This document shows positions 42,036 to 50,588 of a stretch of DNA of 64,000 nucleotides, in pieces (the stretch's first letter is position 1; the number at the start of each line of letters is the position of its first letter). The position numbers and the translations under genes were made by a program. The DNA lies in assembly GCF_003934165.1 (NCBI RefSeq), contig NZ_RKST01000020.1:36782-100781 (forward strand), read 5' to 3'. A model generated the notes under the pieces. It was given only the letters and a program-made list of their open reading frames with translations, was not told where the DNA came from and did no database searches. This DNA comes from Borborobacter arsenicus. Lineage in GTDB: Bacteria > Pseudomonadota > Alphaproteobacteria > Rhizobiales > Rhizobiaceae.

Positions 42036-42564
42036 TGGAGCCTAGCAGCGCCAGATTGTTTGCAACCGTTGGGTCGTTAGGTGCAAGCTCATAGGCTTTG
42101 AGGAAATTCTGGCGCGCTTCCTTGAGATTGCCGCGCAACAGGTAAGAATAGCCGACATTGTTATAATAGGCCGTACTCGTTCCAATCAAACGATGGGCCT
42201 GCCGATAAGCCTTGTCGGAGAGATCGAAGCGCCGGATGCGGTCGCAGGAGGCGGCCAGGCCCAGCCAGGCTTCGCCGTCATTCGGCGCAAGCTGAACGGC
42301 CTTGTAGAACAGCGCACCGGCATTGCCGTAATTTTCCTGGCGGAACTGGTTCTTGGCTTCCGCAACCGCCTGATCGGACGCGTAATATTCGACATCCGAA
42401 ATCGTCTTCAGCCCCTCGAACGTATCGCCAAAGGCGGTAAATTCTGCCTGCGCCGGCTCGTTGGCGCGCACGACACCGTCGGTCAACGTGCTCGACTGAC
42501 ACCCAGCCAGAACCGCCGCAAGCAACAATCCTGCCATGGTCCGTCGCCACGGCCCTTTCATCTC
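42013..42564 (-). CDS. tadD: TadD-like TPR lipoprotein (183 aa)
   Basis: Outer-membrane pilotin-like lipoprotein of Tad systems. The lipobox is LLLAAVLAGC, reached from an ATG at 42564 (MKGPWRRTMAGLLLAAVLAG); the open frame begins earlier (42621). Two or three TPR-like repeats follow (YKAVQLAPNDGEAWLGLAAS, FLKAYELAPNDPTVANNLAL). TadD helps the secretin CpaC assemble in family members. It lies between tadC and cpaA. Confidence 0.88.
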   Translation of the reverse strand, partial: EMKGPWRRTMAGLLLAAVLAGCQSSTLTDGVVRANEPAQAEFTAFGDTFEGLKTISDVEYYASDQAVAEAKNQFRQENYGNAGALFYKAVQLAPNDGEAWLGLAASCDRIRRFDLSDKAYRQAHRLIGTSTAYYNNVGYSYLLRGNLKEARQNFLKAYELAPNDPTVANNLALLGSSVTNIGR

Positions 42565-42621
42565 GCCCACCGGGAGATCCGCTCGGTTCCCCATACCCCA
42601 CATCACGCGAGATCCCTCCAA

Positions 42622-43581
42622 CTAGAAAAATATGCCCTTCATCCGGATAATCACCGGCAGCATCACGATCATCAGAACCACAGGAAAGATGCACAATCCC
42701 AGCGGGATCATCATCTTGACCGGCAGCGCATTCGCTTTCTCCTCGGCGCGCAATATGCGCTGTGTCCGCATCTCGTCGCTATAGACGCGCAGCGCGTCCG
42801 TCAGGCTGGTGCCGAGTTCCTCAGACTGGCGGAAGAGGACAGCGAGCGAGCGCGCCTCCTCGATGCCGATGCGGTCGGAAAGGTCGCGCAGCGCATCGCG
42901 CAGAGGTTTTCCTGCGCGCATCTGCAGCGTCATGATAGCAAGCTGTACGCCGAGCGACTTGTGCGTACCGGCAAGCTCACTGCTCACTCGTTCCACCGCG
43001 GCCTCAAGGCTCATGCCGGCATCGGCGCAGGTGATCATCATGTCCATGAAATCGGGAAAACCACGCCGGTATTTCTGCTTCTCGGCATTCTCGAAGCGGT
43101 CGAGCAGGATGCTTGGAATGACGATGCAGGCAAGGCCGAAGACGGCCGCGCCAGCAAAGGCAACGAAGCCTGGCAGTTGCTGCGGCAGTATCGCGCTCAG
43201 CACCGCATAAGCCGACAGGAAGCTGCCAAGCACGAATCCAACGCGAGAGAGCGTATAGATGAGCGGCGCACTCTTCTGATGAAAGCCAGCGCGGAAAAGC
43301 TTTGCCTCCAGTGCGTTGGGCTCGCCGCGTTCCTTTTCCATGGCACGGAAATAGGCGTCTACCGGCCGCTGGGTGGCGATCCTGGTCAGTTCCGTCTGTG
43401 CTTCCAGCGACCGCCGGCTATGTATGCCCTCCGTAAGCAGGCTCTCGGTCAACCGGCGCCGTGTTTCGAGTGCGGGCATGAGCAAGAGTGCGGCGAACAG
43501 AAACAGCGCGACAGCCGAAACGAAGACCGCCCCTGAAACGAGCAGGCCGGAATTCTGAAGACTGCCGAGGAGTTCGCCCAT
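42622..43581 (-). CDS. tadC: Tad inner-membrane platform protein TadC (319 aa)
   Basis: GspF/PilC-type protein. A long N-terminal hydrophobic segment is followed by the domain KYRRGFPDFMDMMITCADAG, then MSLEAAVERVSSELAGTHKS and SDRIGIEEARSLAVLFRQSE. The C terminus has the last hydrophobic helix, VKMMIPLGLCIFPVVLMIVM. Forms the platform with TadB for TadA. Gene order A-B-C is conserved and tightly spaced (1 base between B and C). Confidence 0.93.
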   Translation of the reverse strand: MGELLGSLQNSGLLVSGAVFVSAVALFLFAALLLMPALETRRRLTESLLTEGIHSRRSLEAQTELTRIATQRPVDAYFRAMEKERGEPNALEAKLFRAGFHQKSAPLIYTLSRVGFVLGSFLSAYAVLSAILPQQLPGFVAFAGAAVFGLACIVIPSILLDRFENAEKQKYRRGFPDFMDMMITCADAGMSLEAAVERVSSELAGTHKSLGVQLAIMTLQMRAGKPLRDALRDLSDRIGIEEARSLAVLFRQSEELGTSLTDALRVYSDEMRTQRILRAEEKANALPVKMMIPLGLCIFPVVLMIVMLPVIIRMKGIFF

Positions 43582-43582
43582 C

Positions 43583-44554
43583 TCAGAAATCGAAATTGAC
43601 CATGCGATACATGATGAAGTCGCCGATCAGCGCCCATGCGCCAAAAATCACGAAAATCGGCGTGATCAGCGGGTTGTCCCAGACATCGCCGTAATAGCTC
43701 GGCGAGATCAGCAGCAGGACGCCGAACATGATTACGGGAAAGGCCGAAATCAGGATGGCCGACCACCTTCCCTCCGCCGACAGCGCCCTGATCTTCAGCC
43801 TAAGCTTTTGACGCTCGCGCAGCACCTTGGAGAGGTTGGACAGGATCTCAGTGAGATTGCCACCGGTCTTGGCCTGGATCGACAAGGAGACCGACAGCAG
43901 GTTGAGCCCCTCGAAGCCGACTCGCTCCGAAAGCTTGCGCACTGCCTGTTCGAGGCTGAGGCCGAAGGTGATCTCGTCCGAGACGATGCCGAACTCGGTG
44001 CCGAGCGGGTCCGGCATCTCGCGCGCGACCAGTCCGATCGCAACCGAGGTCGGATGCCCGGCTCGCAGCGAGCGCACGATCATGTCGAGTGCATCGGGAA
44101 GCTGCGCCGCGAAGCGGGCAATGCGCTTGTTGCGCGCCCGCCGCAGCGCCAGATAGGGCAAAGCAAGCCCCACGCCGAGGAAGAATATCAGAGCTGACAG
44201 CGCCGAGAAGCCCAGAACAAGCCGCATGGCCATGGCGCCGACCAGACCGGCGCCGAGGAACATGGCGGCGAAGGCCAGCGGATTTCCCTTGATGCCCGAC
44301 TGGGTATAGAGCCGGTTGAGCCGCACCGCATTGAAAAGATAGTCGCCACTCTCGCTCAGGCCCCGTTCGCGCAGCAGGCCCTGCAGGGTCTGTTCGGCCG
44401 GCGCGTTTTCCGTCAGACGCTTCAGGCGGTGATTGATCACCCCTGCCCTGGCGCGCCGCCCGGAAAAGGACATATAGGCCGCCTCGATGGCAAGGATCGC
44501 CGCCGCTGCCGCCAGAATGTAGATCACATACAGGACTGTCTGGCCGGTCAGCAT
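43583..44554 (-). CDS. tadB: Tad inner-membrane platform protein TadB (323 aa)
   Basis: GspF-like. Hydrophobic segments at ~5-25, ~105-140, ~265-285 and ~300-320. The conserved domain reads AAQLPDALDMIVRSLRAGHP, then TSVAIGLVAREMPDPLGTEF and VGFEGLNLLSVSLSIQAKTG, followed by GNLTEILSNLSKVLRERQKL. The start overlaps the tadA stop by one base, so the two are co-translated. Normal length. Confidence 0.93.
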   Translation of the reverse strand: MLTGQTVLYVIYILAAAAAILAIEAAYMSFSGRRARAGVINHRLKRLTENAPAEQTLQGLLRERGLSESGDYLFNAVRLNRLYTQSGIKGNPLAFAAMFLGAGLVGAMAMRLVLGFSALSALIFFLGVGLALPYLALRRARNKRIARFAAQLPDALDMIVRSLRAGHPTSVAIGLVAREMPDPLGTEFGIVSDEITFGLSLEQAVRKLSERVGFEGLNLLSVSLSIQAKTGGNLTEILSNLSKVLRERQKLRLKIRALSAEGRWSAILISAFPVIMFGVLLLISPSYYGDVWDNPLITPIFVIFGAWALIGDFIMYRMVNFDF

Positions 44555-45948
44555 CAGAGCGCCATCTGCGGGTTGAAGGCGTCCTTGGAAAACTGGAAGC
44601 CGAGCGTCGCCGCCTCGGCCGCGAAGCGCGGCCTGACCCCGGTGGCGCGGAAATCACCGATGATCTTGCCTTCGGGCGATACGTCGCGCCGCACGAACTG
44701 GTAGATTTCCTGAAGCTGGATAACGCTGCCTTCCATGCCGGTGATCTCCGAAATCGAGATCACGCGCCTGCCGCCGTCGGACAAACGTTGCGTCTGCACG
44801 ATGATGTCAATGGCGGCTGCGATCTGCGCCCGGATCGATTCCTGGCTCATCGGCATGCCGGCCATGCCGACCATCTGTTCCAGGCGCGAAATCGCGTCGC
44901 GCGGCGTGTTGGCGTGAATAGTCGTCATCGAGCCTTCATGGCCGGTATTCATGGCCTGCAGCATGTCGAAGGCTTCCTCGCCTCGCACCTCGCCGACGAT
45001 GATGCGGTCCGGCCGCATGCGCAGCGCATTCTTCACCAGTTCGCGCTGCCGCACCTCACCTCTGCCCTCGACATTGGGCGGCCGCGTCTCCAGCCGGCCC
45101 ACATGCGGCTGCTGCAATTGCAGTTCGGCGGCATCCTCGATGGTGATCAGCCGCTCCTTGTGCGAAATATAGCTGGAAAGCGCGTTGAGCAGCGTCGTCT
45201 TGCCGCTGCCGGTGCCGCCCGAAACCAGGATGGACTTGCGCGATTGCACGGCGATCTTGAGCAGCTCGATCATCGGCTGGCGGATCGAATTGAAGGCGAC
45301 CAGCCGCTCCAGCGAATAGGGATTGCGCGAGAACTTGCGGATCGACACCAGGGGTCCATCGACCGAGATCGGCCGCACCGCAACGTTGACGCGTGAGCCA
45401 TCCTCCAGGCGGGCGTCGACCATTGGATAGGATTCATCGACACGACGGCCGATGGCCGAAACGATCTTGTTGATGATGCGCAGCAGATGCGCCTCGTCAC
45501 GGAAGCGGATCGGCGTTTCTTCCAATTGGCCGCGCCGCTCGATGAAGACCCGCTTGTGGGTGTTGATCAATATGTCGGCGATCGAATCGTCCTTGAGCAG
45601 GGGTTCGATCGGCCCCAGCCCCAGCATCTCGTCGGCCGTGTCGCTGGTCAACTGGTCGAGCTCGCGTGCATTGAGCGGCAGGCTACGGCCGCGCACGAAA
45701 TCGCGCACCACCGGGCGGATTTCATCAAGGATCTGTTCCTTCGAGGCGGTTTCCAGCACCGCCAGGTTGAAGCGGTCGATCAGATGGCGGTGCAGCTCCA
45801 CCTTCACTGCCAGCAGGTCTTCACGCTGGTCCTTCTCGGAGCCAACCGCCACCGGCGTTTCAGGCGTGACCGGCTCGACAATGGGCAAAGGAGCAGCCGG
45901 TTCGACGCGCGACGCGGCCGCACTGCCCTTGGTGAATCGTCCCAGCAT
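44554..45948 (-). CDS. tadA: Tad pilus ATPase TadA/CpaF (464 aa)
   Basis: Hexameric secretion ATPase powering pilus assembly. Walker [21 protein letters not shown]; then the Asp box [40 protein letters not shown] (Walker B) and the His box [21 protein letters not shown] preceding N-terminal domain (about residues 35-200) is typical of CpaF. First gene of the minus arm (tadA-B-C-D-cpaA). The long 3' neighbour set suggests one transcript from the region near 45949-46070. Confidence 0.95.
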   Translation of the reverse strand: MLGRFTKGSAAASRVEPAAPLPIVEPVTPETPVAVGSEKDQREDLLAVKVELHRHLIDRFNLAVLETASKEQILDEIRPVVRDFVRGRSLPLNARELDQLTSDTADEMLGLGPIEPLLKDDSIADILINTHKRVFIERRGQLEETPIRFRDEAHLLRIINKIVSAIGRRVDESYPMVDARLEDGSRVNVAVRPISVDGPLVSIRKFSRNPYSLERLVAFNSIRQPMIELLKIAVQSRKSILVSGGTGSGKTTLLNALSSYISHKERLITIEDAAELQLQQPHVGRLETRPPNVEGRGEVRQRELVKNALRMRPDRIIVGEVRGEEAFDMLQAMNTGHEGSMTTIHANTPRDAISRLEQMVGMAGMPMSQESIRAQIAAAIDIIVQTQRLSDGGRRVISISEITGMEGSVIQLQEIYQFVRRDVSPEGKIIGDFRATGVRPRFAAEAATLGFQFSKDAFNPQMAL

Positions 45949-46072
45949 GAAACACGCCCCCTTCGCGTAAACTATTTGCTAACTCAAACTCATGCAAGCA
46001 GCGTTCAGCCCATTCTCTCGATTGTTTGCAACGATGGTTAAGATGGCACAGTCCAGCCGAAGGTGAACAAAT

Positions 46073-47086
46073 TCACGAGTTGGATAGCTTGGCGGTATTG
46101 GTAGATGCCTCGTCTACAACTGTACTCCAGTCGCGGGTTTGGGGATACAACCTGACAACACCTCTGGTTACCGCTATAGAAATGATGGTAACCGCAATCC
46201 CGGCAAGAACATCCACGAGGTGATGCCCACCTTCCGGCATCGTTCCGATGATCATCAGGACATTCACAATCAAAAATGAAATTGCGATAAGTCGGAAGCC
46301 CCGTAGCGCATAAACTACGATGATGCCAAGCACGGTATGGAAAGAAGGAAACGTTATAAGACCTTCAACGATCCTGGCGGAGAACTGGAATGACTCACCT
46401 GACCGTAGCGCGTTAAGGTGAGTGAGATGCCAGCTTCCAGCCCTCTCGGTGAAGTTACTGAATGCTTCAGCCGGCGGCTGAAAATATGCGTAGGCGCCCT
46501 CAGCCGGCAGACCAGCCATCAAGAGACAACTTAGAAACAGCGAGATTGCGAATAGGGCGATAAACTCAAACAGTTGCTGGGCACGTAAAGCTGCAGCCAG
46601 CAACAACCCTACGAATGGCACCTGCAGTGACAAGGAATGATATGTATACACCAAAGCCTTACTGAGAAGGGGAGCCGAATTCACAGCATCCAGAAAGTGC
46701 ACCCAGTTAAACCCGAGAATTGCATCTACAACCGCGAGATGCGAATCTATAAACTGACGCTGCGTCGCCGATGCTATATACATGAAAGCCGTGCCGACGT
46801 ACAAAAGTGGCACAAAGAGCGTCATCCCTAAAATCAGCAGCCTTGCTCGCTTGCACGCGTCTCGGATTGCTCTTGCAATCCGAGAATTGTCGAACCTCAA
46901 CCGGCGATCTACAATCCTTATAGAGGCATAAGAAGTCAAAAGAAGCGCGCCGACTTTTGCCATATCCACAAAATCAACACGGTCGAGATTAACGGTTGAG
47001 CTCGGCAGCCAAATCAAATTTGCTGCAGAAAACATAGATATTACAAACAACACTATAGCTATAAAAGCGAAGCAAGGATCTCTCAT
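46073..47086 (-). CDS. PAP2-superfamily membrane protein (337 aa)
   Basis: Polytopic protein with seven or more membrane segments. PAP2-type phosphatase motifs are present at the C-terminal half: TFPSFHTVLGIIVVYALRGF (motif 2, SxxH) and MPEGGHHLVDVLAGIAVTII (motif 3, HxxxD). It resembles the AUR1/inositol-phosphotransferase branch of PAP2 rather than classical lipid phosphatases. It lies between the two Tad arms, divergent from flp. The role in the pilus system is unproven; it may act on lipid or polyprenyl carriers. Confidence 0.7.
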   Translation of the reverse strand: MRDPCFAFIAIVLFVISMFSAANLIWLPSSTVNLDRVDFVDMAKVGALLLTSYASIRIVDRRLRFDNSRIARAIRDACKRARLLILGMTLFVPLLYVGTAFMYIASATQRQFIDSHLAVVDAILGFNWVHFLDAVNSAPLLSKALVYTYHSLSLQVPFVGLLLAAALRAQQLFEFIALFAISLFLSCLLMAGLPAEGAYAYFQPPAEAFSNFTERAGSWHLTHLNALRSGESFQFSARIVEGLITFPSFHTVLGIIVVYALRGFRLIAISFLIVNVLMIIGTMPEGGHHLVDVLAGIAVTIISIAVTRGVVRLYPQTRDWSTVVDEASTNTAKLSNS

Positions 47087-47525
47087 CTTAGAACCTGCAC
47101 CCTTAACACAGTAACTCTTCTCTGCAATATCCCGCCCATATTATCTCTCTCCAAGATAAATATTTTATGACCGTAAGCACCCGTAACAGATGTATTCATA
47201 TAAAATGGCTGACCAATGATATTGGTGACGGGAGTACGCCTCCATATAACTCGCTATATCTATTTCACTTGACTCTACCTCCCCAACCGAGAACCTCGTG
47301 CAATGGTTAATTATCAAAAAAAATCAAACCAATCAGATATTTACATGACGTGAAACGAGATTAGAAGCGTCAACTAAAAGTATTATCAGGTTAATCGTTT
47401 GTTAATTTCCTTTTGACTTCGATCTTCGGCAACCTCTAGGATCATTATCGACGGGGGGATGCAAGGGTATGGGGTTCATTCCTGGCTCGCTCGTCGGTTG
47501 GCAAACTCAATGGGGAGTAACTCGC
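47087..47525 (+). promoter_or_regulatory. AT-rich upstream region of flp and the PAP2 gene
   Basis: 439 bases without a gene. It is much more AT-rich than the flanks, particularly 47290-47420 (runs such as ATCAAAAAAAATCAAACC), and contains the promoters of the divergent PAP2 gene and of flp. The flp ribosome binding site GGGGAG is 8 bases before its ATG. Individual promoter boxes cannot be assigned with confidence. Confidence 0.5.
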
Positions 47526-47708
47526 ATGAAGAAGCTCATGGCGATGGCCCGGCAGTTCCGCGATGACGAAGACGGCGCTGCCATGGTCGAATACACAATC
47601 CTGCTAGGAATCATCACTGTTGCCGTGGTTGGCAGTGTGGTCATTGTTGGTGGCTGGGTCGGCACCAAATGGACCGCCCTCTCAGGAACTTTGGCTGCAA
47701 ATCCGTGA
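47526..47708 (+). CDS. flp: Flp-type pilin (60 aa)
   Basis: Major pilin subunit of the Tad pilus. Leader MKKLMAMARQFRDDEDG is followed by the Flp motif GAAMVEYTILLGIITVAVVG, with the Glu-Tyr pair required for processing by CpaA. The mature hydrophobic helix continues VVIVGGWVGTKW. Starts at the ATG 47526; the open frame extends upstream but the leader length fits this start. Followed by a terminator-like hairpin before cpaB. Confidence 0.95.
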   Translation: MKKLMAMARQFRDDEDGAAMVEYTILLGIITVAVVGSVVIVGGWVGTKWTALSGTLAANP

Positions 47709-47720
47709 TGCATTAATTTG

Positions 47721-47751
47721 TTCTAGGCCCGAAGCAACATCGGGCCTAGAA
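47721..47751 (+). terminator. Hairpin between flp and cpaB
   Basis: Perfect 11-bp stem TTCTAGGCCCG / CGGGCCTAGAA with a 9-base loop, 12 bases after the flp stop codon, followed by CTTTC. It probably terminates most transcripts after flp, so that pilin mRNA exceeds that of the assembly genes. Confidence 0.7.
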
Positions 47752-47778
47752 CTTTCACTGCGGGCGGCGGGGCAAGAC

Positions 47779-48693
47779 ATGCGCGTAAATTCCATCATCA
47801 TGGTCGTTCTGGCCAGTGTGTTCGGCATTGCCGCCGTTGTGCTGGCCAATATCTGGCTTGACGGCCAGAAAAGCGCCCTTGCCAAGGGCAGCGACGTGCC
47901 GCAGGACACGATCGTGGTCGCTTCCGCAGCGCTGAAATTCGGCGACACACTGTCCAGCGACAATCTGCGTGAGATCGCCTGGCCAGCAGGCGCGCTACCT
48001 GCCGGTGCCTTCAAGACCCGCAAGGAATTGCTTGGCGACGAAGGCCAGCGCCAGGTGCTGACGGCGATCAGCGCCAATGAACCCATCCTGGCCACCAAGA
48101 TCACCGGCCCTGGCCAGCGCGCCACCTTGTCGGCGGTGCTGACCGAGGGCATGCGAGCCGTTTCCATACGCGTCAACGATGTGCTCGGCGTTGCCGGCTT
48201 CGTGCTGCCGGGAGACCGGGTGGACGTGCTTCTGACCCGTAATGTGCGCAACGCCGAAGGCGGCGAACAGTCCTTTGTCGACGTGCTGCTGCAGAGCGTG
48301 AAGGTGCTTGCGGTCGACCAGGTTGCCGACGAGAGCAAGGAAAACCCGACCGTCGTCAAGGCCGTAACGCTGGAAGTCTCCACCAAGGATGCGCAGAAGC
48401 TGACGCTGGCCGCCGGCGCTGGGCAATTGTCGCTGGCCCTGCGCCAGGTCGCCTCCGCCGAAGGCGAATCGACCGAGCGCGTCACGCTTGCGGACCTGAC
48501 CGGCGACACGCCCGAGGGGGCGCAGCCCGTTGCAGCAGCTCAGCCTGTTGCACAGCCGACACCAGAGCCGGAAATTCGAGAGATTGTTAAGGAAGTCGTC
48601 AAATATGTTCAGCCGGAACCGCCCGCCCATGCTACAGTAGGCGTGTTCCGCGACATGAAGCGGCAGGAATATGACGTGCCCAGACTTCACTGA
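47779..48693 (+). CDS. cpaB: Tad pilus assembly protein CpaB/RcpC (304 aa)
   Basis: N-terminal membrane anchor MRVNSIIMVVLASVFGIAAV, then SAF-type domain (DTIVVASAALKFGDTLSSDN, NEPILATKITGPGQRATLSA). The RcpC signature is GVAGFVLPGDRVDVLLTRNV near residue 138, followed by a Pro/Gln-rich segment. It is an inner-membrane/periplasmic protein that interacts with the CpaC secretin. The ATG at 47779 was chosen because the longer frame has no signal. A hairpin follows the gene. Confidence 0.92.
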   Translation: MRVNSIIMVVLASVFGIAAVVLANIWLDGQKSALAKGSDVPQDTIVVASAALKFGDTLSSDNLREIAWPAGALPAGAFKTRKELLGDEGQRQVLTAISANEPILATKITGPGQRATLSAVLTEGMRAVSIRVNDVLGVAGFVLPGDRVDVLLTRNVRNAEGGEQSFVDVLLQSVKVLAVDQVADESKENPTVVKAVTLEVSTKDAQKLTLAAGAGQLSLALRQVASAEGESTERVTLADLTGDTPEGAQPVAAAQPVAQPTPEPEIREIVKEVVKYVQPEPPAHATVGVFRDMKRQEYDVPRLH

Positions 48694-48700
48694 TCTTCAT

Positions 48701-48722
48701 GTGCCGGCATGTTTGCCGGCAC
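48701..48722 (+). terminator. Hairpin between cpaB and cpaC
   Basis: Perfect 8-bp stem GTGCCGGC / GCCGGCAC with a 6-base loop, followed by TTTGTTC. It could partially terminate transcription between cpaB and cpaC. Confidence 0.5.
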
Positions 48723-48783
48723 TTTGTTCAGAAGTTACTTTGAACTGATCCTGTGAGCGGGTAACGAGGGGCATACGGGGGTA

Positions 48784-50220
48784 ATGTTGGCTTCAAGCGT
48801 AAAGCGCGCAGCAGCAGCGATGTTGCTATTTGCGGCGATGCTGGTGACGGCTCCGGCGGCCAATGCCGCGGATCGCCAGATCGACGTGTCGTCGTCCAAG
48901 GTGCACCGCATCTTCCTGCCGGCGTCACAGTCGATGACTGTTGAGGTCAACAGCGCCCTCGGCGACATATTGGTGGGCAATCAGGCGATCGCCGACGCCC
49001 AGCCCATGACCGACCGGACCCTTTATATTATCGGCAGATCTACCGGAACGACCTCCGTCACCATGTATGGCGAAGGACGACGCTCGCTCGGCGTCATCGA
49101 GGTCGAGGTGGGTGCCGACATCGGCGACATGGAGACGGCGATCCGCCAGGTGGCGCCCAGGGCGCGCATCAATGTCGGCTCGGTGAACGGCAAGGTGCGG
49201 CTCAGCGGCCATGTCACGGACGGCGCAACGCTCGCCAAGATTCTCGACGTAGCGGCGCAATACGGCTCCGAAGTCATCAATGCCGTCGTGGTCGAAGACA
49301 GCCAGCAGGTCAATCTCGAAGTCCGTGTGCTGGAAGCCAGCCGCAATGCCGGACGCGATCTTGGTGTCTCCTTCCGTTCGCGCGGCAATGATCACGTAAA
49401 ATTCGGCACAGGCGTCGGCGCCGTCGACAAGGACAATGTCGTACTCGGCGACGCTGGCCTGCTTTCCAACATCCTGTCGAACGCAAGCCCGATGGGAGCG
49501 CTGATTGCCAATATTGTCGACACTTCGATCCAGGTGGACCTGATCATCGAAGCGCTTGAAAAGAAAGGCGTCGTCCGTACGCTTGCCGAACCGAACCTGA
49601 CCACACTTTCGGGCGAAACGGCCAGCTTCAACGCCGGTGGCGAGGTGCCGGTGCGGCGTGTCGAGGACGACGAGGTCGTCATCGAATACAAGCAGTTCGG
49701 CGTCAATCTCGTCTTCACCCCGGTGGTGCTGGAAGGTGACAAGATTAATATCAGGCTTGCGCCCGAGGTCAGCGAACTGACTGCTTTTACCGCGACCGGC
49801 GACCCGATCTTCTCCAACCGCAAGCTTTCCACGGTCGTGGAACTGCGCGACGGCCAGAGCTTTGCCGTCGGCGGCCTCCTGTCCAGCACCAACCGCAAGA
49901 TCCAGGAACAGGTGCCGTGGATCGGCCAGGTGCCGATCATTGGCAGCCTGTTCCGCAATTCGAGCACGCAAAAGGAAGAGAAAGAGCTTGTCGTCGTGGT
50001 CACGCCGCGGCTGGTGCGCCCGGCCGCCCCCGGCCAGCAGGTGGCGACGCCCTTCGACAAGACCCGCTCCGCCAATGACCCCGAACTCTTCCTGCTTGGC
50101 CAGCTCGAAGTCACCAAGGACATGATCCGCGGCTACGAACTCGGAACGGGCGTGGTCGGCCCCTATGGCCACATGCTCGACGTCTCCAGCAAGGACAAGA
50201 TGGTCTATGTCAAGAAATAG
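48784..50220 (+). CDS. cpaC: Tad secretin CpaC/RcpA (478 aa)
   Basis: Outer-membrane channel for the pilus. Signal peptide to about residue 30 (MLLFAAMLVTAPAANAADRQ), N-domain with BON-like piece (VGSVNGKVRLSGHVTDGATL), then secretin domain: RTLAEPNLTTLSGETASFNA, GGEVPVRRVEDDEVVIEYKQ and VPWIGQVPIIGSLFRNSSTQ, KEEKELVVVVTPRLVRP. All are standard secretin marks. Length is normal. The next gene overlaps its 3' end by 14 bases. Confidence 0.95.
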   Translation: MLASSVKRAAAAMLLFAAMLVTAPAANAADRQIDVSSSKVHRIFLPASQSMTVEVNSALGDILVGNQAIADAQPMTDRTLYIIGRSTGTTSVTMYGEGRRSLGVIEVEVGADIGDMETAIRQVAPRARINVGSVNGKVRLSGHVTDGATLAKILDVAAQYGSEVINAVVVEDSQQVNLEVRVLEASRNAGRDLGVSFRSRGNDHVKFGTGVGAVDKDNVVLGDAGLLSNILSNASPMGALIANIVDTSIQVDLIIEALEKKGVVRTLAEPNLTTLSGETASFNAGGEVPVRRVEDDEVVIEYKQFGVNLVFTPVVLEGDKINIRLAPEVSELTAFTATGDPIFSNRKLSTVVELRDGQSFAVGGLLSSTNRKIQEQVPWIGQVPIIGSLFRNSSTQKEEKELVVVVTPRLVRPAAPGQQVATPFDKTRSANDPELFLLGQLEVTKDMIRGYELGTGVVGPYGHMLDVSSKDKMVYVKK

Positions 50221-50497
50221 CTCACTTCTGCCCCTGCTTGCGGTAGTCGGCCTGCTCTCCGGCTGCGCAGATTATCTCAACCACTACGACACGATCACGC
50301 TCGCGGCTGGCGACGCCAATGCCCACAACCGGCTACTGCACACTGACAAGCCTTTCAACCCGGCTTCGGAGGAAACGCGAATTCCGACCGACGGCCAGCG
50401 GGCGGCCGACGCCGTGCTCGTCTACCGCACGTCGCAGCAGGCAGCACCGCAGTCGCAGCCGCAGGCTGTGATCAACATAAACAATAAGGACGATTAG
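50207..50497 (+). CDS. cpaD: Small CpaD-like lipoprotein (96 aa)
   Basis: Starts at an ATG (50207) inside the end of cpaC. Lipobox LLAVVGLLSGC precedes ADYLNHYDTITLAAGDANAH, then NRLLHTDKPFNPASEETRIP. The position directly after cpaC, the lipobox and the DTITLAAGDA segment fit the CpaD-like pilus assembly lipoprotein group, though it is shorter than Caulobacter CpaD. Ends ININNKDD. Confidence 0.75.
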   Translation: MSRNSSLLPLLAVVGLLSGCADYLNHYDTITLAAGDANAHNRLLHTDKPFNPASEETRIPTDGQRAADAVLVYRTSQQAAPQSQPQAVININNKDD

Positions 50498-50588
50498 GGG
50501 CCGACCCCTGACCCACCCATTGCGGTCCGAAAAGATGCGGCGGGAGTGAAAAGAAGGAAGAGGGCGAGGAACCCAGGGAGTTTGAAGG

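Noticed and set aside
48925..50172. 415-codon minus-strand frame
   Set aside because: Antisense to the clear cpaC secretin gene.
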